Shown piece by piece: positions 57,479 to 64,000 of a DNA stretch of 64,000 bases (position 1 is its first letter; each line of letters opens with the position of its first letter). The notes under the pieces were generated by a model, which worked only from the letters and a program-made list of their open reading frames with translations, had not been told where the DNA came from and ran no database searches. The position numbers and the translations under genes are program-made. This DNA comes from Symbiopectobacterium purcellii_A (lineage in GTDB: Bacteria > Pseudomonadota > Gammaproteobacteria > Enterobacterales > Enterobacteriaceae). The DNA lies in assembly GCF_052050035.1 (NCBI RefSeq), contig NZ_CP189882.1:930001-994000 (forward strand), read 5' to 3'.

Positions 57479-57513
57479 GCATAGGATGTAATCATTTTTA
57501 AGTCGGTTGGCTA
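57479..57513 (-). repeat. M92 fragment
   Basis: The 35 terminal bases of M92, followed by TA, inserted in an M189 remnant and cut on the left by another M189. Confidence 0.85.
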
Positions 57514-57954
57514 TATCGCTCTAACAAAATACATTTTCTGTACATGCATCCCACCTAAAGAAGTTGTAAATCAAAACGTTAAATTATTCAACAAAGCCCT
57601 TTTTATTGTGCTCACTATTTGATTTATCGCTCTAACAAAATACATTTTCTGTACATGCATCCCACCTAAAGAAGTTGTAAATCAAAACGTTAAATTATTC
57701 AACAAAGCCCTTTTTATTGTGCTAACTATTTGATTTGTCGTTCTAACAAAATACATTCTCTGTAAATGCATTCTAACTAAAGAAGATGTAAATCAAACGG
57801 TTAAATTATTCAACAAAGCCCGTTAAAATTTTATAATACCCATTTAAATCAGTATTTTAAATTATTCAACAAAGCCCATTCCGAGAGGAAAAATTAGTCG
57901 TTGAAATTTTATAATGCTTATATAAATCAGTATCTTAAATTATTCAACAAAGCC
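57514..57954 (-). repeat. Stack of five partial M189 copies
   Basis: Consecutive pieces end at 57598, 57709, 57820, 57876 and 57954, each with ATTATTCAACAAAGCC. They start inside the element at TCGCTC, CTTTTTATT, CTTTTTATT, CGTTAAAAT and CATTCCGAG. Subtypes alternate 2, 2, 1, 2, 1. This is the right-hand half of a repeatedly self-inserted MITE whose left halves are gone. Confidence 0.9.
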
Positions 57955-58610
57955 CGTGACGGCGCCCATTTTTGCTCATGGGGATAAATCCAATTTGCCT
58001 TGTTTCGTCAGTCATAATAAGCCCTTTTCGAGTGGTCTGTCTTTTCTTTCCCGAATACATTTTTTTTCGCCGACGCAGATTCTTAGGCTTTTGGACAGGT
58101 CGCTCTGTCCCATCAATAAAGACGTCTTTAACTCCAGGAAAGGCGCGAAAAAATTCCTCAGCAGAGCGAATTTGACGAGCGGGCAAAACACATTCTCGCC
58201 CCAAGGTCATCTCTAAAACCGGCAATAATATTTTTACCCAGCGACATACCCGTGTTCTATCTAAACCAAAAAGAAGTCCTTGCAAATCATAGGTCGGATA
58301 ACATTTTAAATACAATAAAATAAAAAGCAGTTTATCTAATGGGGTTGGGATAAATCCTTTCTGCCCTGCACCCATCTGCCGCTCGTGATCTTTTCGATTC
58401 TTTTTCCGATAAATCAAATAACAAGCTGAAAATTCAGCGGCTAAATTTTTCAATTCTTCGACTGATAATCCAATGATTGCTTTACATAAACGATTATCTC
58501 GTAACAACCGCTCTTTGTTGATCATTTCAAACCTTTATTCTCTAAGTTAAACCTCTTTTTATTCTCAATAGCCTGACAAAAAATGCAAGTCTCTATTCAG
58601 CAACTAGTTT
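57955..58610 (-). mobile_element. IS5-A copy 8, 5' part
   Basis: The transposase reads from M-I-N-K-E-R (58525) to M-S-K-N-G-R-R-H (57955), then runs into the M189 stack. The outer end rc-AAACTAGTTGC lies at 58610 next to the IS21 remnant. Confidence 0.9.
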
Positions 58611-58730
58611 ATTGAGTCTGCACTTAAGTTCTTTGGCGGAACTCCGCATCAGTTGCTGTTCGACAACGCCAAGGCCATCATTATTGAGCGTGATGTCTAC
58701 GGATTGAGCGTGATGTCTACGGGCCCGGCA

Positions 58731-58919
58731 GGCTTTGTTGAATAATTTAAGATACTGATTTATATAAGCATTATAAAATTTCAACGACTAATTTTTCCTC
58801 TCGGAATGCTTTTTATTGTGCTAACTATTTGATTTGTCGTTCTAACAAAATACATTCTCTGTAAATGCATTCTAACTAAAGAAGATGTAAATCAAACGGT
58901 TAAATTATTCAACAAAGCC
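58731..58919 (+). repeat. M189 MITE in istA
   Basis: 189 bp; 9-bp duplication GGCCCGGCA (58722-58730, 58920-58928). Confidence 0.95.
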
Positions 58920-59267
58920 GGCCCGGCAAGCATCGCTGGAACCCACAGTTGATGCAACTGGCTGAGAAGTATGCCTTTACGCCTAAAGTTTGCCGTCCCT
59001 ACCGCGCCAAGACTAAGGGCAAGGTCGAACGCTTCAACCATTACCTCAAGAACAGCTTTGTTGTGCCGCTTGCCGCCACGTTTCGCCAGGCTGGGCTGAT
59101 ACTGGACGTCCCCGCGGCTAATGCACGCATTGGTGAGTGGTTGATCACCGTTGCCAACACCCGTAAACATGGCACCACCGGTATTCCGCCTGAACAACGC
59201 ATGCCGCGTGAGCGGGCTGCGTTGTTGCCATTGCCGAAGATAACACTGGCATTGCCTCCACCGGTAC

Positions 59268-60514
59268 TGTAGTGGCATACTGAATTTGGCCACCTAAGTA
59301 GAGGTGATATGCTTACCTCATAATTTTTATAGGTGCCAAAATGAGTAAAATAATTACTGCTGAATTTAAATGTGAAACCGCCAAATTAGTCCTTGACCAA
59401 AATTATACCTACCAGGAAGCCGCGAAAGCCATGAACGTCAGTCTTTCAGCGATTAGCCGGTGGGTAAGAGCCCTTCGTTTAGAACGTCAAGGGAAAACAT
59501 CGCCTGGTCTGCCATTAACACCTGAACAAATTGAGTTCAGAGAAATGAAGAAAAAAATCCACCGACTGGAAATGGAGAATGCCATCTTAAAAAAGGCTAC
59601 TGCGCTCTTAATGTCCGACTCACTGAAAAATTCTCGGTAGTTGAAAAGCTAAGAGCGCTTTATCCAGTGAAAGCGTTGTGTCGTATTTTTAATGTTCACC
59701 GAAGCAGTTATCGCTATTGGTGTCGACCTAAGGAGCCAGATATTGAGCGGACGATAAAACGTAGCCTGGTCAGCGAAGCGTGGAACGTTAGTGGCGGGTC
59801 TGCGGGCGCAAGGACTATCGCTACGATGGTTACCAATACACACGACGTGAAACTTGGGCGGTGGTTAGCGGGTAAGTTGATGAAAGAATTAACCCTCGTT
59901 AGTTGCCAAACAAGAAAACATCAATACAACAGCGGTGGAAATGAACGTATTGATATTCCAAATCTGCTCAATAGGCAGTTCGCTGTTACCAAGCCTGACC
60001 AGGTTTGGTGCGGCGATGTAACCTATATTTGGACAGGCGACCGATGGGCGTATCTGGCGGTGGTATTAGATTTATTTGCCCGAAAACCCGTGGGTTGGGC
60101 AATGTCGTTTTCGCCAGATTCAGAATTAACAGCCAAAGCACTACAAATGGATTGGGAACTGCGTGGGCATCCCAAACAAGTCATGTTTCATAGTGACCAA
60201 GGAAGCCATTACACCAGTCTTCAGTATAGGCAGGCATTGTGGCGTTATCAGATGACCCAAAGTATGAGTCGCAGAGGAAATTGTTGGGATAATAGTCCGA
60301 TGGAGCGATTCTTCCGTAGTCTGAAGACTGAATGGGTGCCAACGACTGGCTACCAAAGCTTTAGTACTGCTCAATCATCCATTATTCGCTACATAACCCA
60401 TTATTATAGCGATGTCAGACCTCACTGGTATAACGGTGGGTTAACACCAAATGAATCAGAACGGCTGTTCCATCAACAGTCAGGTAGGGTGGCCAAATTT
60501 AGTTGACCACTACA
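59268..60514 (+). mobile_element. IS3-family element, complete (1247 bp)
   Basis: Terminal repeats TGTAGTGGCATACTGAAT and rc-TGTAGTGGTCAACTAAAT; 3-bp duplication TAC (59265-59267, 60515-60517) in the istA tail. Confidence 0.94.
59341..60506 (+). CDS. IS3-family transposase OrfA/OrfB
   Basis: OrfA (59341-59640, 99 aa) has a helix-turn-helix, Y-Q-E-A-A-K-A-M-N-V-S-L-S-A-I-S-R-W, and a leucine-zipper-like tail. OrfB lies one frame back and ends at 60506. Its rve-type core has C-G-D-V-T-Y-I, H-S-D-Q-G-S-H-Y-T-S and S-P-M-E-R-F-F-R-S-L-K-T-E. The fusion protein OrfAB should arise by -1 frameshifting; A-A-A-A-A-A-G at 59589-59595 is the likely slippery site. Intact. Confidence 0.92.
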
Positions 60515-60599
60515 TACCGGCGAGTTGCTCGCGCCCCATACCCACAGAGAGTCTCCAGCACCCGTTGGCTACGTATCAGGCGCTACTGGAGGTAGAAGC

Positions 60600-61388
60600 A
60601 TGAACCTCCAGCATGATCGTATCGCAGCGCTCTGCGAGCAGCTTAAGCTCGATAGATTACCGGCTGAGTGGCCCGCCGTTGCTCAGACGACGATCGACAG
60701 CAACGGCACTCATGCCGACTTCCTTGAAGCTGCTTTACAGCTTCAGCATGATGGGCTGAACGAACGGCGCCGGCAGACTATTTTGCGTTTATCAGGCCTA
60801 CCGGTGATCAAGACGCTGGAGCAGTTTGATTTCGCCTTTGCGAGTGGCGTACCTCGCAGTCAGATCTAGGAGTTGGCCGGGCTGGCGTTTATCGAGCGTC
60901 AGGAGAACCTGGTCTTGCTGGGTACGTCCGGGGTAGGTAAAACGCACCTGGCGACAGCACTCGGCTACAGAGCCGCGATGGCCGGAATGAGTATTCGGTT
61001 CGTCACAGCCGCAGATCTGATGCTACAGCTGCTCGCATCACATCGTCAGGGTGAGTTAAAAAGCTATCTTAATCGCGTTGTGGGTAAGCCTAAGTTGTTG
61101 ATCATAGATGAGGTTGGCTACCTTCCCTTCGGTAAAATGGAAGCCAATCTGTTCTTCCAGGTTATCGCTAAACGGTATGAGTCAGGCAGCGTGGTCCTGA
61201 CCAGCAACCTGCCGTTTACCCAGTGGTCGGGGACATTCGGAGATGATGAAACGCTGACGGCGGCGATGCTGGATCGGCTGCTTCACCATGCGCATATCGC
61301 GCAAATCAGCGGTCAAAGCTATCGACTGAAAGATAAGCTGAAAAGCGGTCAGATCCAGAAGAAAACTAAAGCAGCTACGCTCGAGTAA
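60600..61388 (+). pseudogene. istB: IS21 helper ATPase IstB with an in-frame stop
   Basis: AAA+ ATPase that assists IstA in target capture, about 262 residues. The start at 60600 overlaps the istA stop as ATGA. The N-terminal part runs to R-S-Q-I and is followed by TAG (60868-60870). The same frame continues with E-L-A-G-L-A-F-I-E-R-Q-E-N-L-V-L-L-G, where homologues have no break. Walker A G-T-S-G-V-G-K-T-H and Walker B L-L-I-I-D-E-V-G-Y lie after the stop. A CAG to TAG change explains it. A shorter product from the internal ATG at 60873 cannot be excluded. Confidence 0.88.
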
Positions 61389-61450
61389 TTCAAAGGGGGT
61401 GGGTCAGTTGTACTTTGGCAGGGTGGGTCAGAATTCAATCGGTATTGACA

Positions 61451-62017
61451 GGTAACCATCGTGGCGATAGTCCTTGCGCCCGCAGACCCGCCACTAACGT
61501 TCCACGCTTCGCTGACCAGGCTACGTTTTATCGTCCGCTCAATATCTGGCTCCTTAGGTCGACACCAATAGCGATAACTGCTTCGGTGAACATTAAAAAT
61601 ACGACACAACGCTTTCACTGGATAAAGCGCTCTTAGCTTTTCAACTACCGAGAATTTTTCAGTGAGTCGGACATTAAGAGCGCAGTAGCCTTTTTTAAGA
61701 TGGCATTCTCCATTTCCAGTCGGTGGATTTTTTTCTTCATTTCTCTGAACTCAATTTGTTCAGGTGTTAATGGCAGACCAGGCGATGTTTTCCCTTGACG
61801 TTCTAAACGAAGGGCTCTTACCCACCGGCTAATCGCTGAAAGACTGACGTTCATGGCTTTCGCGGCTTCCTGGTAGGTATAATTTTGGTCAAGGACTAAT
61901 TTGACGGTTTCACATTTAAATTCAGCAGTAATTATTTTACTCATTTTGGCACCTATAAAAATTATGAGGTAAGCATATCACCTCTACTTAGGTGGCCAAA
62001 TTCAGTATGCCACTACA
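61451..62017 (-). mobile_element. IS3-family element, second copy, 3' truncated
   Basis: The end TGTAGTGGCATACTGAAT lies at 62017 (minus strand). OrfA is whole (61645-61944, one change A to V). OrfB stops after A-R-T-I-A-T-M-V-T at the IS21 end. IS21 may have inserted into this IS3 copy. Confidence 0.9.
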
Positions 62018-62582
62018 CTCATCGCTGGTCTGCGGGGCCCTGATGAAGGCATATAACGGCTTTGTTGAATAATTTAACATGCTGATTTACATAATTATTA
62101 TAACACTTCAACAACTAAGTTTTCCAGCCGTAATGCTTTTTATTGTGCTAACTACTTGATTTGTCGTTCTAACAAAATACAGTCTCTGTACATGCATTCT
62201 ACCTAAAGAAGATGTAAATCAAACGGTTAAATTATTCAACAAAGCCGCATATAACCTGCGAACTCCCCCGCCGGGCCTGGTGGTGCATACGGACAGGGGG
62301 GCGCAGTACACGGGACAACGCTTTCAGGCGCTGCTGAGCAGCTACAGGCTGAGGAGCAGTATGGAAGACGTGGGTGCCTGCTGGGATAATGCGGTGATGG
62401 AGCGCTTCTGGGGCAGTCTGAAACATGAATGGTTGCTGCTGGTACCCCAGCCAACACGGGCTTACATGGAGCAGGATGTGGCGACGTATGTCCGCTACTA
62501 CAACCTAGACAGGCATCATGCCGCTAACGGGGATCTGTCTCCGGTGCGTTATGAACAAATGGCTGAGAAAAAAGTGTCCTGA
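62018..62582 (+). pseudogene. C-terminal part of a different IS3-family OrfB, interrupted by M189
   Basis: Reads S-S-L-V-C-G-A-L-M-K-A-Y-N, then (after M189) L-V-V-H-T-D-R-G-A-Q-Y-T, D-N-A-V-M-E-R-F-W-G-S-L-K-H-E-W-L and V-R-Y-Y-N to stop. It contains the second D and the E of the DDE core. The sequence differs clearly from the other IS3 element here. The 5' part is missing. Confidence 0.88.
62058..62246 (+). repeat. M189 MITE, subtype 3
   Basis: 189 bp; 9-bp duplication GCATATAAC (62049-62057, 62247-62255). Interior ACATGCTGATTTACATAA differs from subtypes 1 and 2. Confidence 0.94.
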
Positions 62583-62611
62583 TTTACTTGACCAGTGCAA
62601 TTTCGATGATA

Positions 62612-62654
62612 TAGCTAAACGACTTAATTTTGATTACATTATTTAAATGAGCTA
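62612..62654 (+). repeat. 43-bp IS630 left-end fragment
   Basis: Identical to the first 43 bp of the IS630 that follows. Ends at the TA of GAGCTA, where the next IS630 begins: one IS630 landed in the end of another. Confidence 0.92.
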
Positions 62655-63741
62655 TAGCTAAACGACTTAATTTTGATTACATTATTTAAATGAGCTATTC
62701 AATTGATTTTAGACGTAAAGTGATATCTACACGGAAAAACGAAGGGTTGAGTATCCGAGAAACAGCGAAGCAATTTCGGATTGGCCCTGCCTCTGTATCG
62801 CGTTGGATTAATCAAATAGAGTCAAAAGCATCGACCACGCGTCAGCGAAAGATCGATAAATCCGAGTTGATAAAAGATGTTGAACAATATCCAGATGCTT
62901 ACCAAAAAGAACGTGCAGAGCGTTTTGGCGTTTGTCAGAAGGCCATTTGGCAAGCGCTTAAAAAGCTGGGATTGACCTATAAAAAAAACTCTACGTCATC
63001 CGAAAGCCGACGAAAACGCCCGGCAGGGATTTCAACAAAAAAAACAACAGTATGAAAAAGAAGGTAAACCTATTGTTTTTATTGATGAAAGTGGTTTTTC
63101 ACACGATGCCCCACGGACTCACGGCTATTCCCCAAAAGGTCAACGGTGTTTTGGCCTGAAGAACTGGGGAGCTAGGGGAGCTAGGGGAAGAACAAATGTT
63201 ATCGGCGCTTTATTAGGCACAACGCTGTTTGCTATCGGATTATTTGATATCAATATTAACAGCGATGTTTTCTATGCCTGGGTCACACAAGTCCTTATCC
63301 CAGTACTCCCTAAAAACAGTGTAATCATGATGGACAATGCCACTTTTCACAAAAAACATAATATTCAACAAGTCATCATCGATGCAGGGTATATGGGGCT
63401 TTGTTGAATAATTTAACCGTTTGATTTAAATCTTCTTTAGGTAGAATGCATGTACAGAGACTGTATTTTGTTAGAACGACAAATCAAGTAGTTAGCACAA
63501 TAAAAAGCATTACGGCTGGAAAACTTAGTTGTTGAAGTGTTATAATAATTATGTAAATCAGCATGTTAAATTATTCAACAAAGCCGGTATATGGTGGAGT
63601 ATTTGCCTACATATTCGCCAGATCTTAACCCAATTGAGCATAAATGGGCACAAGCAAAAAGCAAAAAAAGAGAGATGGGTTGCGATACAGAGAGTTTGTT
63701 CTCAGTCCATATGGTGTAATCAAAATTAAGTCGCTTGGCTA
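62655..63741 (+). mobile_element. IS630-family element, copy 6, with M189 and a 9-bp duplication
   Basis: 1087 bp = 880 + 189 + 9 (target duplication) + 9 (GGGAGCTAG-type tandem repeat near 63165-63185, in frame). The first frame is intact (62690-63055); the second is cut by M189 after A-G-Y-M. Confidence 0.94.
63397..63585 (-). repeat. M189 MITE, subtype 3
   Basis: 189 bp; 9-bp duplication GGTATATGG (63388-63396, 63586-63594). Confidence 0.94.
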
Positions 63742-63796
63742 TAGCTGCCCTGAAACAAAAAACCGCTGGTAATCCGTCCGCCAAGTGACCTAGAAT

Positions 63797-63820
63797 AGCC
63801 ATCCAGATGTTAATCCATCT
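63797..63820 (+). promoter_or_regulatory. MetJ-type met boxes upstream of metK
   Basis: Three adjacent 8-mers, AGCCATCC-AGATGTTA-ATCCATCT, each resembling the AGACGTCT met box, 61-84 bp before metK. MetJ with S-adenosylmethionine as corepressor controls metK in enterics. IS630 ends 55 bp upstream and has left this site untouched. Confidence 0.7.
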
Positions 63821-63880
63821 ATACTGTTTTACTGACACATCGCGACTACTACAGCATTTGCTTTGAAGGTATAAAAACGC

Positions 63881-64000
63881 ATGGCTAAACACCTTTTTAC
63901 GTCGGAATCCGTTTCTGAAGGGCATCCGGACAAGATTGCAGACCAGATCTCTGATGCGGTTCTTGACGCCATTTTGGAACAAGACCCCAAGGCGCGCGTC
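63881..64000 (+). CDS. metK: S-adenosylmethionine synthetase, 5' part
   Basis: Makes S-adenosylmethionine from methionine and ATP. The first 40 codons are seen ([22 protein letters not shown]), with the conserved ATP-binding E-G-H-P-D-K. The start at 63881 is the usual enteric start, AAGGT upstream. The gene runs off the window. In E. coli metK lies close to speA-speB-loiP-tktA; here tktA-loiP is 48 kb away. Confidence 0.97.

Larger units (their letters stand above)
58611..60603 (+). pseudogene. istA: IS21 transposase IstA, C-terminal remnant in three pieces
   Basis: Reads F-F-G-G-T-P-H-Q-L-L-F-D-N-A-K-A-I-I-I-E-R-D-V-Y-G, then M189, then W-N-P-Q-L-M-Q-L-A-E-K-Y to L-A-L-P-P-P-V. After IS3 it continues to a TGA at 60601-60603 overlapping istB. 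The L-L-F-D-N-A-K and T-K-G-K-V-E-R segments are the last two acidic positions of the IS21 DDE core. A 20-bp direct duplication (58683-58722, ATTGAGCGTGATGTCTACGG twice) adds a frameshift. Confidence 0.88.
58611..61450 (+). mobile_element. IS21-family element, 5' truncated, with M189 and IS3 inside
   Basis: Contains the end of istA, all of istB and the right terminal repeat GGTATTGACA (61441-61450). The left part was removed at the IS5-A junction. Confidence 0.88.

Noticed and set aside
57514..57954. CRISPR-like array
   Set aside because: The repeated 16-mer ATTATTCAACAAAGCC is the M189 end. The intervals are pieces of the same element and of unequal length, and no cas genes are near.

Overview
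The window comes from a member of the Enterobacterales. The gene order yidC-yidD-rnpA-rpmH / dnaA-dnaN-recF-gyrB is the conserved replication-initiation neighbourhood of these bacteria, and the intact proteins (TktA, GlpD, EpmA, MnmE, LoiP, MetK) have the lengths and motifs of their enteric homologues. Core genes look like those of Pectobacteriaceae. Many copies of a few insertion sequences, combined with freshly broken accessory genes, suggest a genome in early reductive evolution, as in recently host-restricted insect symbionts (Symbiopectobacterium- or Sodalis-like). The species assignment is inference.

Layout: 1-2.5 kb is the 3' part of an L-ascorbate utilisation operon (ulaC' ulaD ulaE ulaF). 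2.7-4.2 kb is glpD behind a GlpR operator. 4.9-12.5 kb is an IS pile-up carrying two broken phage genes (an antirepressor and a replication gene O). 12.7-15.8 kb holds tktA and loiP. 16.5-21 kb is a five-level nest of elements. 21-24 kb is a hipBA toxin-antitoxin locus whose hipA is cut by an IS5-family element. 24-34.8 kb is the intact core block mnmE, yidC, yidD, rnpA, rpmH, dnaA, dnaN, recF, gyrB. 35-40.5 kb is a second nest. epmA follows. From 42 to 55 kb metQ, a 2OG-Fe(II) oxygenase gene, mtnD, ugd and metN are all interrupted or truncated, with an intact TetR/MFS pair between them. 55-63.7 kb is almost pure mobile DNA (IS5, IS256, IS21, IS3, IS630 and MITEs). The window ends in the first 40 codons of metK.

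I distinguish these mobile families. IS5-A is an IS5-family element of 1037 bp with a 299-aa transposase and 3-bp target duplications. IS903-like is 1056 bp with 9-bp duplications. IS5-E is an IS5-family element inserting at CTAG. IS256 is 1309 bp with 8-bp duplications. IS630 is 880 bp, inserts at TA and has a split transposase frame. IS30 is 1101 bp. One or two copies of IS3, IS21 and IS91 are also present. Three non-autonomous repeat families carry the terminal repeats and target duplications of co-resident IS: M92 (92 bp, IS630 ends), M189 (189 bp, IS903 ends) and M149 (149 bp, IS5-E ends). The lengths of nested elements plus their target duplications add up to the base, so the insertion order can be read directly. 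The most novel content is this IS/MITE ecosystem: the small parasites of three IS families, their repeated insertion into other transposons, and the rearrangements they leave behind.
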